Part shown: positions 48,858 to 57,998 of the stretch, piece by piece
How positions within the stretch are numbered: the first letter of the stretch is position 1
Layout of the letters: each line of letters starts with the position of its first letter
The notes under the pieces: model-generated
Databases searched by the model: none
Told to the model about the DNA's origin: nothing
What the model saw: the letters and a program-made list of their open reading frames with translations, nothing else
NCBI GenBank assembly: GCA_021792135.1
Contig: JAJYVF010000022.1
Coordinates: 31,214 to 95,213, forward strand
Length of the DNA: 64,000 bases
Reading direction: 5' to 3'
Source of the DNA: Acidobacteriota bacterium
GTDB lineage: Bacteria > Acidobacteriota > Terriglobia > Terriglobales > Acidobacteriaceae
Position numbers and translations under genes: made by a program

Positions 48858-51029
48858 TCAGACGCGCATTTTGCCGCCGGCGTCCTCGAGCGCTCCGACA
48901 ATCTGCTGCGACCAGGCCTGCACTTCTTCTTCCCGCAGCGTGCGCTCGTGAGACTGAAAGACCACGCCCAGCAGCAGCGAATATTGCCCGGCGGGCACCA
49001 GCCTGCCCTTTGGATCACGCAGGACTTCCCGGGGCGCGAAGCTCTGCAGTTCCGGGATCGCCAGGGCCTCGACCGAGGCGGCAATGCCTGACCAAAGCAC
49101 CCGGTCCGGCAGGAGCACGGAAAAGTCCCGCCGCACGGGCTGGAAACGCGACAGATCCCGCACCGCGGGCTGGCGCAGATCCTGGCGGTACAGGCGATCC
49201 AGCCAGATTTCTCCGAGCAGAACCGCCTGGCGGATTTTGCGGCGCTCCGCCTCGGCCGGGTGAAGCTGCCCAAACCAGCCCACGGTCGCGCCCTCCACCA
49301 CCGCCCGCGCACTGCGGCCAGGATGAAGCCACGCGGGCATGAGGCCGGAATCCACGGGAAAGCGATCGAAGTAGAGGGAGCGAGCCTCGAATCTTCCGAG
49401 AACCTCGCTGACCGTGCCTTTGAGGTCGTAAAACTCAGCATCCCGATGGTCGAAGGCATTGCCGGTTGCGCCGAAGGCCAGCGCGGGGCGCTCCTCCACT
49501 CGCTCCGGGCTTCCGCTGAAGGCGGTGCCCATCTCGAAGAGAGCTGCGGATTCCACATCGCGGCTGATATTCAGCGCCAGCATGTCGAGCATGCCGGGCA
49601 GTAGCGAGGAGCGCAGCATGCCTGCTTCTTCGCTGAGCGGATTGCCCATCGCCACCGCCGACCCTGGTTCGCGCGCAAAGAGAGCGGCCTCGGCCGCGGC
49701 GCAGAAGGTCGAGGAGATGGCTTCGTTCCAGCCGAGAGCCAGCATGGTGCGGCGGATCGCCGCTTCCTTCTCCGCCCACGCCAGCTCGACTACCGAGCCA
49801 GAGAATGCCGGGAGGGTATTGCGGAAGCGGTTGTAGCCGTAGACGCGGGCGATTTCCTCGATGAGATCGATTTCTCGTTCCAGATCCAGACGCCAGCTGG
49901 GCAGGGCGATTTCGAAGATGCCGTCGGGAGCAGCATCGGCAGCGGTGACAGAAGACACGCCCAGAACGGCGCGCGAGGGATCAAGATCCTGGCGGAGCGG
50001 AGCGCTGGACGGAGCAGGCTGATGCTCGCGCACGCCGCAACCCAGGCCGGTAAGGATCTTCGCGGCGAGCGACGATGTAATGCCCTGCGGATCTTCTGCT
50101 GGGCCGAGAATCCTCTGCGCCTCGCGCAGGCTGAAGGTGATGCGGGCGCGATGAACGGTGCGGGCCGCGGCATCAGGGATGGCGACATCGACCAGATCGC
50201 CTTGGGGATGGCCGCCGGCTTCGAGAATGATGCGGCTGACCAGCGCGGAAGCGACCGGCGGCGCATTGAAGTCGGCCCCGCGCTCGAAGCGGTGTGAGGC
50301 ATCGGTGTGGACGAGATGGCGTTTGGAGGAGCGGCGCACTGTGGCGGGATCGAACCAGGCCGCCTCGACGAGAATGTTCTTCGTCTCCGGGGTGATCATC
50401 GTGTCCCAGCCGCCGATGACGCCGGCGAGGCCCAGCGCCTTCTTCTCGTCGGCGATGATGAGGTCGTCGGAATCGAGGGTGCGCTCGATGCCGTCCAGGG
50501 TGCGGAGCTTTTCTCCCTTGCGCGCGCGCCGCACGATGATGCCGCCTTCGAGCTTATCGAGATCGAAGGCGTGGGTGGGATGGCCCATGGCGAGGGTGAC
50601 GTAGTTGGTGGCGTCAACAGCGTGGGAGATGAGCTTCTGCTCAAGAAGACGGAAGCGGTCGGCGACGATTCCCCTGGACGCGGTGATGCTCGCGTTGCGC
50701 AGGACGCGGCCCGTGAAGCGGCCGCAGAGCTTCGGCTCTTCGATGGCGACGGGAAATGCCTGGGAGGCTGGCATCGCCCGCGGCAACGTCGTATCCAGGG
50801 GAAGAAGCTTCAGCCCGTAGATGGTCGCCGCCTCGCGCGCGATGCCGTAGTGGTTCATCGCATCCACGCGGTTGGTGGTGATGTCCATCTCGAAGACAGA
50901 ACCGTGCGCACCGAGGTCGAAGACACCTTCGACGGCGATGCCGCGCAGGGTCAGGTCGTCAGCGAGCTGGCGGTCGGAGACGGAGAACTCGGGAAGGTAA
51001 GAGCGGAGCCAGTCAGTAAGAATACGCAT
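48858..51029 (-). CDS. pheT: Phenylalanine-tRNA ligase beta subunit, short form
   Basis: Charges tRNA-Phe together with PheS. The 723-aa protein starts normally (MRILTDWLRSYLPEF) but passes directly from LRGIAVEGVFDLGAHG to FEMDITTNRVDAMNHYGIARE. The EMAP-II-like tRNA-binding domain that normally sits between these segments (about residues 40-150 of 790-800 aa homologues) is missing. B5 (DLEREIDLIEEIARVYGYNRF) and the C-terminal anticodon-binding domain (RFQPVRRDFSVLLPDRV) are present. The start lies in a run of 8-bp repeats with no ribosome binding site; an S23-type gene separates it from pheS. Confidence 0.93.
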   Translation of the reverse strand: MRILTDWLRSYLPEFSVSDRQLADDLTLRGIAVEGVFDLGAHGSVFEMDITTNRVDAMNHYGIAREAATIYGLKLLPLDTTLPRAMPASQAFPVAIEEPKLCGRFTGRVLRNASITASRGIVADRFRLLEQKLISHAVDATNYVTLAMGHPTHAFDLDKLEGGIIVRRARKGEKLRTLDGIERTLDSDDLIIADEKKALGLAGVIGGWDTMITPETKNILVEAAWFDPATVRRSSKRHLVHTDASHRFERGADFNAPPVASALVSRIILEAGGHPQGDLVDVAIPDAAARTVHRARITFSLREAQRILGPAEDPQGITSSLAAKILTGLGCGVREHQPAPSSAPLRQDLDPSRAVLGVSSVTAADAAPDGIFEIALPSWRLDLEREIDLIEEIARVYGYNRFRNTLPAFSGSVVELAWAEKEAAIRRTMLALGWNEAISSTFCAAAEAALFAREPGSAVAMGNPLSEEAGMLRSSLLPGMLDMLALNISRDVESAALFEMGTAFSGSPERVEERPALAFGATGNAFDHRDAEFYDLKGTVSEVLGRFEARSLYFDRFPVDSGLMPAWLHPGRSARAVVEGATVGWFGQLHPAEAERRKIRQAVLLGEIWLDRLYRQDLRQPAVRDLSRFQPVRRDFSVLLPDRVLWSGIAASVEALAIPELQSFAPREVLRDPKGRLVPAGQYSLLLGVVFQSHERTLREEEVQAWSQQIVGALEDAGGKMRV

Positions 51030-51034
51030 GGCGA

Positions 51035-51048
51035 GTCAGCGAGTCAGC
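51035..51048 (+). repeat. Inverted repeat flanking the S23-type gene, left copy
   Basis: GTCAGCGAGTCAGC, part of a short tandem series of 8-bp units (51031-51064) that fills the whole 30-bp gap between the S23-type stop and the pheT start. An exact inverted copy lies at 51432-51445. Confidence 0.8.
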
Positions 51049-51059
51049 GGGTCGGCTGG

Positions 51060-51476
51060 TCAGCTTTCCAGGACTCCCATGAGTCCGTTCAGCATCCTGC
51101 CTACTTCGCGACAGCTTTCGAGTAACTCCTTTTCAGATTGCGGCTCCAGGTACTCCAACCCGCAGGCGAGCTCGATCTGGGTCTCCAGTTCGTAAAGAGA
51201 TCCGCGGGCCTGAGCAAGGAATTGACGCATATTTCCATCTGTAAGCCTGCCGTGGCCTTCCGCAATGTTGCTTGGGACAGACACCGCAGCTCGACGCATC
51301 TGGGCTGTCAGTCCGAATGCCTCAGTCTTCGGAAATGTGGAAGTGTGTCCGTAAACCGCTCTCGCCAGCACCATGGCTTTTTGCCAGACCTGCAAGTCGC
51401 GATAGTAGCGGGTTCGGCCGGGTGACTTTTGGCTGACTCGCTGACCTGCTGCATTTCCGCTGGCTGGCTGCCTCAT
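51060..51476 (-). CDS. Four-helix-bundle protein (S23 / 23S rRNA intervening-sequence protein family)
   Basis: A 138-aa protein. From about residue 23 it matches the S23/TIGR02436 family: YYRDLQVWQKAMVLARAVY, FGLTAQMRRAAVSVPSNIAEG and LYELETQIELACGLEYL. This family forms pentameric four-helix bundles; it was first seen in intervening sequences of 23S rRNA genes and is also free-standing, with unknown function. The first about 22 residues (MRQPASGNAAGQRVSQ...) are encoded by the flanking repeat DNA and do not look native; the ancestral start may be internal. The ATG overlaps the pheS stop by 4 bases. Exact 14-bp inverted repeats flank it, so it looks like an inserted cassette between pheS and pheT. 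Confidence 0.9.
   Translation of the reverse strand: MRQPASGNAAGQRVSQKSPGRTRYYRDLQVWQKAMVLARAVYGHTSTFPKTEAFGLTAQMRRAAVSVPSNIAEGHGRLTDGNMRQFLAQARGSLYELETQIELACGLEYLEPQSEKELLESCREVGRMLNGLMGVLES
51432..51445 (-). repeat. Inverted repeat flanking the S23-type gene, right copy
   Basis: GCTGACTCGCTGAC, the exact reverse complement of 51035-51048. It is translated as part of the N-terminal extension of the S23-type protein. Confidence 0.8.
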
Positions 51477-52576
51477 GCAAACTGCTCCAGAAAGCGCAGA
51501 TCGCCCGAGTACAGCAGGCCGATATCGCCGATGCCGTATTTCATCATGGCAATGCGGTCGATGCCCATGCCGAAAGCGAAGCCGCTGATCTTCTTCGGGT
51601 CATAGGCGGGTTGCTTCAGGCGGGCGAATTCGAAGACGGTGGGATCGACCATGCCACAGCCGAGCAGCTCGATCCAGCCGGAATGTTTGCATTTGCGGCA
51701 TCCCGATCCGGCGCAGAAGGGGCAGCTGATCTGCACGTCGGCGCTGGGCTCGGTGAAGGGAAAGAACGAGGGAAAGAAGCGCGTGCGGACACTCGATCCG
51801 AAGAGTTCCTTCATGGCGTGATCGAGCGTGCCCTTCAGGTCGGCGAAGGTGATGTTGGTATCCACGCACAGGCCCTCGACCTGGTGGAAGATGGGCGAGT
51901 GGGTCGCGTCGGCAGCATCGTTGCGGTGCACTTTGCCGGGGATGACGATGCGCACCGGCGGCGGCTGCTGCTCCATGGTGCGGATCTGCACCGGCGAGGT
52001 GTGCGTGCGCATGAGGAGCCGGTCGCGGAGCGGCTTGCGCTCCTGCCCCGCGATTACCAGCGTGTCCTGGGTATCGCGCGCGGGATGGCCGGGAGGGAAG
52101 TTGAGGGATTCGAAGTTGTAGTAGTCGGTCTCCACTTCGGGCCCCACGCCGACCGAGTAGCCCATGCGCTGGAAGATTCCCACGATTTCGTGCCAGGTGC
52201 GGATGAGCGGATGCTCGGCGCCCAGCTTGCGGCGCGTGCCGGGCAGCGTGATGTCGATGGTTTCGGCATCGAATTCGTGGCCGGGGCTCGAAGCGGCAGC
52301 GCGCTCCAGGCGCTGCTCCACTTCGGCTTTCAGGGTGTTGAAGCGCTGGCCGATGAGCTTCTTCGCTTGCGGGGGAGCCGCTTTGAGCCAGGCATCGCTG
52401 ATGGCCTTCAGACGGCCCTGTTTGCGGCCCAGCCAGTAAAGGCGGAACTGCTCCTGTTCTTCGGGCGAGTTGAGCGAGCGAGCTGACAGCTCGACCTCTT
52501 TCGCCACAGAGGCAAAGGCCCTGTCGAGTTCGGATTCGCTCCAGCCGTTCAGCGGCGGGATTCCATCATCGGGCAT
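51473..52576 (-). CDS. pheS: Phenylalanine-tRNA ligase alpha subunit
   Basis: Catalytic subunit, 367 aa, with an N-terminal coiled coil (about 1-95) and the class II core: motif 2-like RTHTSPVQIRTMEQQPPPVRIVIPG, GKVHRNDAADATHSPIFHQVEG and motif 3 GFAFGMGIDRIAMMKYGI. A Cys-rich insert CPFCAGSGCRKCKHSGW, zinc-finger-like, sits before the ELLGCGMVDP strand. It is transcribed away from dnaA's end and in front of the S23-type gene and pheT. Confidence 0.96.
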   Translation of the reverse strand: MPDDGIPPLNGWSESELDRAFASVAKEVELSARSLNSPEEQEQFRLYWLGRKQGRLKAISDAWLKAAPPQAKKLIGQRFNTLKAEVEQRLERAAASSPGHEFDAETIDITLPGTRRKLGAEHPLIRTWHEIVGIFQRMGYSVGVGPEVETDYYNFESLNFPPGHPARDTQDTLVIAGQERKPLRDRLLMRTHTSPVQIRTMEQQPPPVRIVIPGKVHRNDAADATHSPIFHQVEGLCVDTNITFADLKGTLDHAMKELFGSSVRTRFFPSFFPFTEPSADVQISCPFCAGSGCRKCKHSGWIELLGCGMVDPTVFEFARLKQPAYDPKKISGFAFGMGIDRIAMMKYGIGDIGLLYSGDLRFLEQFA

Positions 52577-52665
52577 CGTTCTTCTGAGAATAAATCAGGC
52601 GATGCGCGAAGGGATTTTGGCGCAGGAGGACCAGGCCGCGCTTCAGGGGAAGCCTGCCGGAGTCT

Positions 52666-54093
52666 TCAGCCGTTCAGGGTTTCCTGGAGTTTGTTGAGCG
52701 TGCTGTTCAGGCTTTTGTCGGCGCGCCGGTGCTCATCGATCTTGGCGATCGAATGCATGACGGTGGTGTGGTGCTTGCCGCCGAACTGGCGCCCGATTTC
52801 GGGCAGGGAAGCCTCGGTGAGCTGCTTGGCCAGGTACATGGCGATCTGACGGGGAACCACCACAGCGCGGGAGTTGTTCTTCTGCTTCAGCTCGGCGACG
52901 CGCATGCCGAACTGTTCGGCGACGGCGCGCTGAATGGCCTCAATCGTGATCTTGCGCACCTGGGTATCGATGAACTGCTTCAGGCACTGCTGCGCGGTGG
53001 GGAGCGTGATCTCCACGCCGTTCAGGCCGCACCAGGCGACCAGGCGCACCAGGGCGCCCTCCAGCTCGCGCACGTTGGTCCGTACATTGGAGGCGATGAA
53101 CAGAGCCACGTCCATCGGCAGGGGAGCGGGCAGGTGCTCGCTTTCCGCCTTCTTCTGCAGAATGGCGACCTTGGTCTCGAGGTCCGGCGGCTGGATGTCG
53201 GCGATCAGGCCCCACTCGAAGCGGCTGCGCAGGCGGTCTTCGATCTCGGCCAGCTCGCGCGGGGGCCGGTCCGATGCGATGACGATCTGCTTCATGTTAT
53301 CGTGCAGCGCGTTGAAGGTATGGAAGAACTCTTCCTGGGTGCGCTCCTTCTGCGAGAGGAACTGGATATCGTCGATGAGCAGCAGATCCACGGTGCGAAA
53401 GCGGTCGCGGAAGCTGGTCATCTTGTCGTAGCGCACGGAGCTGATCATCTCGTTGGTGAACTTCTCCGCGGAGACGTAGGAGATGGAGGCGGAAGGCTGG
53501 TGCTGTTTCACCTCATGGCCGATGGCGTGCATCAGGTGGGTTTTGCCCATGCCCACGCCGCCGTAGAGGAAGAGCGGGTTGTAGGCCTTCGAAGGCTGCT
53601 CGGCAACGGCAAGCGCGGCAGCGCGCGCGAACTGATTGCCGGGACCGCAGACGAAGGCGTCGAAGGTATAGCGAGGATTCAGCTGGGCCGCGCTGTTCCA
53701 GTCGAAACGGGCCTGCTGAGGGCCGGCGACGGGAGCAGGCCGCGGGGCTCCGTTGGGAGAGGGGGAAATGTGCGCGGAAGAGGCCGGCGCGAAGCCGCCG
53801 TCCTCGCGAACGCGGGGCAGCGTGGGATCCTCTTCGGGCGTGATGAAGGTGACGTCGTCGAAATCGAGCTGAAGGTTTTCGATGGCTTCCTGGATGAGGT
53901 CGCCGTAGCGGTCGGCCACATGGCGGAATTCCGGGGTGGGGATGCGCACAAACAGAACGCGGTCGCGAGTGAAGCCGAAGCGCGTGGGCCGCAGCCAGGT
54001 GTCGAAGGACTGGCGTTTCACTTTCTTTTCGAGCGCAGCGAGGATCTGGACCCACGGATTCAGCGCGACAGATGGAGTAACAGCGAAAGACAT
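52666..54093 (-). CDS. dnaA: Chromosomal replication initiator DnaA
   Basis: Binds DnaA boxes and opens oriC. The 475-aa protein has domain I (VQILAALEKKVKRQSFDTWLRP), a Pro/Ala-rich domain II (about 95-140), the AAA+ domain (Walker A LYGGVGMGKTHLMHAIG, Walker B LLLIDDIQFL, SDRPPRELAEIEDRLRSRFEWGL) and the C-terminal DNA-binding domain with signature GRQFGGKHHTTVMHSIAKI. AAGGA lies 7 bases before the ATG; the frame is open upstream without homology. It diverges from rpmH. Confidence 0.97.
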   Translation of the reverse strand: MSFAVTPSVALNPWVQILAALEKKVKRQSFDTWLRPTRFGFTRDRVLFVRIPTPEFRHVADRYGDLIQEAIENLQLDFDDVTFITPEEDPTLPRVREDGGFAPASSAHISPSPNGAPRPAPVAGPQQARFDWNSAAQLNPRYTFDAFVCGPGNQFARAAALAVAEQPSKAYNPLFLYGGVGMGKTHLMHAIGHEVKQHQPSASISYVSAEKFTNEMISSVRYDKMTSFRDRFRTVDLLLIDDIQFLSQKERTQEEFFHTFNALHDNMKQIVIASDRPPRELAEIEDRLRSRFEWGLIADIQPPDLETKVAILQKKAESEHLPAPLPMDVALFIASNVRTNVRELEGALVRLVAWCGLNGVEITLPTAQQCLKQFIDTQVRKITIEAIQRAVAEQFGMRVAELKQKNNSRAVVVPRQIAMYLAKQLTEASLPEIGRQFGGKHHTTVMHSIAKIDEHRRADKSLNSTLNKLQETLNG

Positions 54094-54580
54094 GCTAGAT
54101 CCTTTGCGCAAACGTCCGGGGTGCGGAAGCGACCTCGGTCCAAATACGGAAGCTCCCGAAGTAAAGCCCTGCATGCGGAGCAGGGCGAGGGTCGGGATCA
54201 GAGTCCGTTCTGGCCAGGAGTGACTCCGATCTGTCACGCATCGGAGCTTCGGTCGAGTTCTTCCGACAGCCGCAGGGCGTCGAAAAATCTTTATTGAACG
54301 TTGCCGATAGTAGCACAGTCAGCAGGCCGTGAAAACGCACTTTGGAGTAGAAAATTCCGCAGCCGGAAAAGTTGCACAGCGCGTGGTGAAAATCGTGAGG
54401 AAGGCGCGATTTTTGCGGGCGGGCCGGGGCATACGATATACTCGAATCTTGCCGCGAAGTCACGTGTTGTGAGCAGTTGTGCGGCCGATGGGATTCGGTT
54501 CCGCGCCCGCGAATGGTCTTCGCGAAACCAGGCAGCGCGCAGAGCGGCGAACCCGACACACAAGATCAGGAGCCAGTTTC
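54094..54580. other. Divergent dnaA/rpmH intergenic region
   Basis: Nearly 490 bp. It is the classical place for an origin, yet I see no consensus DnaA box (TTATCCACA) on either strand and no strongly AT-rich tract. A hairpin CTCCGAT (54224-54230) / ATCGGAG (54240-54246) lies in the dnaA leader. A promoter for rpmH is listed separately. Confidence 0.5.
54413..54442 (+). promoter_or_regulatory. Likely sigma-70-type promoter for rpmH operon
   Basis: TTGCGG (54413-54418), 18-base spacer, TATACT (54437-54442), about 135 bp before the rpmH start and oriented toward rpmH. Confidence 0.45.
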
Positions 54581-54736
54581 ATGCCGAAGCGCACATTTCA
54601 ACCCAACCGCCGCAGCCGCTCCAAGACACACGGCTTTCGCAGCCGGATGAAGACCAAAGGCGGCGCTGCGGTGCTTTCCCGCCGGCGCGCCAGGGGCCGC
54701 AAGCGCGTTTCCGTCAGCGCGGGTTATCGCGACTAG
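54581..54736 (+). CDS. rpmH: 50S ribosomal protein L34
   Basis: A 51-aa ribosomal protein, highly basic, with the invariant start [20 protein letters not shown] and the end [23 protein letters not shown] lies 9 bases before the ATG. First gene of rpmH-rnpA-yidD-yidC-khpB-mnmE, the conserved origin-proximal cluster. Confidence 0.97.
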   Translation: MPKRTFQPNRRSRSKTHGFRSRMKTKGGAAVLSRRRARGRKRVSVSAGYRD

Positions 54737-54821
54737 CTGGCGGGTTCACCTTCCCTCTGGGCGGGACAGTTCGCAGAACCGCACGCTGTCAGCCTTGATC
54801 AATTGCGGCAGAAACGGAGAT

Positions 54822-55202
54822 ATGCCGGAGGCCATGCTGGAGTGGCGCGATGCCCGTCTGCGAAAACACGCGGACTATCAGCGCGTCTACCGCGAGAGCC
54901 GAAGGTATTCGTCCTCGTCGATGAGCTATTTTTTCCGCGCGCGCCGGGCGGATGATCCGGCCGGCCAGGAGCCGCGGGTGGGCCTGACTACGGGGCGCGT
55001 GCTGGGCAATGCGGTGGAGCGGAACCGCATCCGCCGGAGGATGCGGGAAGCGGTGCGGATGCACCTGAGCGAACTACCTCCGCGCGTGGATGTGGTGCTG
55101 CATCCGCGGAAGGTGGTTCTGGAGATGGAGTTTGCGCGGCTTCAGGGCGAGGTGGCGCGCATTTTCGGGAGCGTGGCCGGCAGTTCCGGAGCGGGACAGT
55201 GA
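54822..55202 (+). CDS. rnpA: Ribonuclease P protein component
   Basis: Protein subunit of RNase P, which trims tRNA 5' leaders. The RNR signature is clear: [21 protein letters not shown]; the fold begins [19 protein letters not shown]. Start uncertain: ATG at 54822 ([10 protein letters not shown], 126 aa) or ATG at 54834 (MLEWRD); both have GGAG too close for an ideal spacing. The stop overlaps the yidD start by 4 bases (GTGA). Confidence 0.92.
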   Translation: MPEAMLEWRDARLRKHADYQRVYRESRRYSSSSMSYFFRARRADDPAGQEPRVGLTTGRVLGNAVERNRIRRRMREAVRMHLSELPPRVDVVLHPRKVVLEMEFARLQGEVARIFGSVAGSSGAGQ

Positions 55203-55504
55203 CGGCAGTAACCAGGGTCCGGAAGCGCACCGTGCAGGCGATGTTGCTCCTGTACAAGCGCGTGTTGTCCCCGGCGATTCATGCGTTGCCGGGTACGGGA
55301 GGCGCCTGCATTTTCCAGCCCACCTGCTCAGAGTTTGCGGCGATTGCGGTGGCTGAGCATGGAGTGCTGCGCGGCGGCTTGCTGGCTTTGCGGCGTCTGC
55401 TGCGCTGCCATCCGCTGCACAGAGGCGGCTTCGATCCGGTGCCGCCGAAATCGGTAACGGCGTCTTCGGGGCCGGGGGCAGGGCATCAACATCAATTCCG
55501 CTGA
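55199..55504 (+). CDS. yidD: Membrane protein insertion efficiency factor YidD
   Basis: A 101-aa protein with the YidD core [62 protein letters not shown]. It assists insertion and folding of membrane proteins with YidC at the inner membrane. GTG start overlapping the rnpA stop. Contains the expected Cys residues in PTCSE and RCHP. Confidence 0.93.
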   Translation: MTAVTRVRKRTVQAMLLLYKRVLSPAIHALPGTGGACIFQPTCSEFAAIAVAEHGVLRGGLLALRRLLRCHPLHRGGFDPVPPKSVTASSGPGAGHQHQFR

Positions 55505-55539
55505 TCGATACGGAAGATCGGCGACAGGAAACGGAAGTC

Positions 55540-57330
55540 TTGGCAGAGATACAAAATCCCAATCAGCAGGGCGGCGGCGGGCAGGATTCGCGTTCGCTCT
55601 TCGGCTTCATGCTGGTCTTTGTGCTGATGATTGTGGCCTTTCAGATCTTCGGGCCCAAGAAGCCGCCGCAGCAGCCGGAGCACACGCAGCAGAAGACGCA
55701 GCCCGTTCAGACCAGCCCCGCGCCGGCACCCGAGTCGGATGCCGGCGCGGGTGGTGGGGCCCATGCGAGGGTCCGAGGCAAGGCAGCTGCTCCCGCAGCC
55801 AACTCGGTTCAGGCGACGAACGAAGCGGATATTGTCGTTGAAAACGAGCTGTACCGCATTACCTTCACCAACCGCGGCGGCGCGGTGAAGTCGTGGGTTC
55901 TGAAGAAGTACAAGAATGACGCGCGGACCAAGCCGCTCGATCTGGTGAATCATGAAGCCGCGGCGAAATTCGGCCTGCCGCTTTCGCTGTATACCTACGA
56001 CTCGGCTCTGCGCGGGAAGCTGAACTCCGCGCTCTATGCTCCGTCAGCCACGGGAACCATCACCGCTCCAGGCACGCTCAGCTTCGATTACTCGGTGGGT
56101 GGGCTGACGGTTCACAAGAGCTTCCAGTTCGATTCGAGCTACGTGATCCACGCCACCGTATCGGTGACGCAGAACGGTGCGCCGGTGACCGCGCTGCTCC
56201 AGTGGCCTTCCGGCCTGGGCGACCAGACGACCCTGCAGGAATACGCGGCGGCGACCTTCAACCAGCTGAACAGTGGCAAGAGCGACCAGATTGCCGCCAA
56301 GAAAGTGGTTGGCGGAGATACGCTGCGCGGGCGGTTCGATTACGCCGGAATCAGCGACCTGTATTTTGGGGTCATTTTCCTGCCGGAAGATCCCGCCGAC
56401 GTGAATGTGGTCACGCTGCACGATACGATGTCGGTACCGCGCAATCCCGAACACCCCGAGGCGAACGCGCAGACCTCGGTGCCGGTGCTGGGCGCGGCGG
56501 TAGGGCAGAGCGGCGGCGAGCTGCGAACGCGTCTGTTTGTGGGACCCAAGCTGCTGGGGCTCCTGTCCAGCATTCATACCGCCAGCGGAGACAACCTTCA
56601 GGAGGTCGTCAGCTTCGGCTGGTGGGGCTGGATCGCCCGGCCGATGCTGCTGGTGCTGCGCTTCTTTGTCGACCATGGGATCGGCAACTGGGGCTGGGCC
56701 ATTCTGGTTCTGACCCTTATCCTCAACCTGGCGATGATGCCGACCCGCTTCATGATGATGAAGTCGTCGCTCAAGATGCAGCGCATCCAGCCGCAGATCG
56801 AGGGGATCAAGGCGAAGTATTCGAAGTTCAAGGCGACCGACCCGCGCCGGCAGGAGATGAATAAGGAGATCTTCGACCTGCAGCGCAAAGAGGGCGTGAA
56901 CATGTTCGGCGGCTGTCTGCCCATGCTGCTGCAGTATCCGCTGCTCTTCGGCTTCTATCGAATGCTGGAATACGCCATTGAGCTGCGCCAGGCGCACTGG
57001 CTGTGGTTGCCGGATTTGTCCGCGGCGGACCCGGTGCATATCCTCCCGATCTTCGTGATTGTCTCGATGTTCCTCTCGCAGTTCTTTACGCCTTCGCCGG
57101 GCATGGACCAGAGCCAGCAGCGCATGATGGCCTTCATGATGCCGGCCATCTTCGGTGTCATGATGTGGAACATCGGCTCCGGCGTGGCCCTTTACTGGGC
57201 GGGCAGCAACCTGATGGGCGTGGCCCAGCAGATGGTGATGAACCGGACCGGTATGGGCCGGGAGATGCGGGCGATTGCCGCGAAACGGGCGGCGAAGCGC
57301 GCGGGCAAAGCCGTGGCGTCGCGACGATAG
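55540..57330 (+). CDS. yidC: Membrane protein insertase YidC
   Basis: Inserts membrane proteins with or without Sec. The 596-aa protein begins with a transmembrane anchor (SRSLFGFMLVFVLMIVAFQI), then a Pro/Gln-rich linker, the periplasmic beta-super-sandwich domain (about 85-350: NELYRITFTNRGGAVKSWVLKKY) and the C-terminal Oxa1-type five-helix core (NWGWAILVLTLILNLAMMP, RIQPQIEGIKAKYSK, FGGCLPMLLQYPLLFGFYRML). The Gram-negative long form. The start appears to be TTG at 55540. Confidence 0.95.
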   Translation: MAEIQNPNQQGGGGQDSRSLFGFMLVFVLMIVAFQIFGPKKPPQQPEHTQQKTQPVQTSPAPAPESDAGAGGGAHARVRGKAAAPAANSVQATNEADIVVENELYRITFTNRGGAVKSWVLKKYKNDARTKPLDLVNHEAAAKFGLPLSLYTYDSALRGKLNSALYAPSATGTITAPGTLSFDYSVGGLTVHKSFQFDSSYVIHATVSVTQNGAPVTALLQWPSGLGDQTTLQEYAAATFNQLNSGKSDQIAAKKVVGGDTLRGRFDYAGISDLYFGVIFLPEDPADVNVVTLHDTMSVPRNPEHPEANAQTSVPVLGAAVGQSGGELRTRLFVGPKLLGLLSSIHTASGDNLQEVVSFGWWGWIARPMLLVLRFFVDHGIGNWGWAILVLTLILNLAMMPTRFMMMKSSLKMQRIQPQIEGIKAKYSKFKATDPRRQEMNKEIFDLQRKEGVNMFGGCLPMLLQYPLLFGFYRMLEYAIELRQAHWLWLPDLSAADPVHILPIFVIVSMFLSQFFTPSPGMDQSQQRMMAFMMPAIFGVMMWNIGSGVALYWAGSNLMGVAQQMVMNRTGMGREMRAIAAKRAAKRAGKAVASRR

Positions 57331-57396
57331 ATGATATTGATGGACGGCGACATACGGCTCTGCCGAACTTAGCCTGGAGTGCGATACTAATATTCG

Positions 57397-57933
57397 ATGC
57401 CGATCGACGATTACTCCGCTGCCGCACGGAAGGTGGCAGAATTCCTGAAAACCCTGACCACCCTGGGCGGGTTGCGCCTGAGGTATCGGATCACGGCCGG
57501 CGTCGGCGCTGCGGATCCGGCAGGCCTGGAGGCGCGCGAGATCTATGTGGAACTCGCCGGACCCGATGCGGGTTTGCTGACGCAGCGCGGAGGCGAACTG
57601 CTGCGCGCGCTGGAGCATGTGGCCGCGAAGATTCTGCGGCTGGAAAACGACGAGCACGACAAAATCTCCTTCGATGCGGAGAACTTCAAGGCGCTGCGCG
57701 CGCGCGAACTGACGCTGGCCGCGGAGGAAGCGGCGGAGCGGGTTCGGCGCACTGGCCAGCCTTACAGCTTTGCGCCAATGAGCTCGCGGGAACGGAGAAT
57801 GCTGCATCTGGCATTTCGCTCCTACACCGATCTCGAGACCGCGTCCAGCGGCGAGGGTCTGCAGCGGTACGTGGTCATCTACCCCCGAGGCTATGAGCGG
57901 CGCGAAACCCGCTCTCCGGGGCGCAGCCGCTGA
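57397..57933 (+). CDS. khpB: KH-R3H RNA-binding protein (KhpB/Jag type)
   Basis: A 178-aa single-stranded nucleic acid-binding protein with a divergent KH-like region (GLLTQRGGELLRALEHVAAKI) and a C-terminal R3H domain (FDAENFKALRARELTLAAEEAAERV, MSSRERRMLHLAF). The N-terminal Jag domain of Firmicutes proteins is missing, so it is a short version. The position between yidC and mnmE is the conserved one. RNA chaperone function is known for homologues. Confidence 0.88.
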   Translation: MPIDDYSAAARKVAEFLKTLTTLGGLRLRYRITAGVGAADPAGLEAREIYVELAGPDAGLLTQRGGELLRALEHVAAKILRLENDEHDKISFDAENFKALRARELTLAAEEAAERVRRTGQPYSFAPMSSRERRMLHLAFRSYTDLETASSGEGLQRYVVIYPRGYERRETRSPGRSR

Positions 57934-57998
57934 CTTCTTCCTGAACCGCACCGGGGGCGTATCAGCTGCGCGGAAGGCGGGAAGGAACGAGCGACCGG

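Noticed and set aside
54212..54238. GTGAC...GTCAC dyad in the dnaA leader
   Set aside because: The half sites are separated by 8 bases rather than 4, so it does not fit the operator of the NO genes; it overlaps a better explained hairpin.
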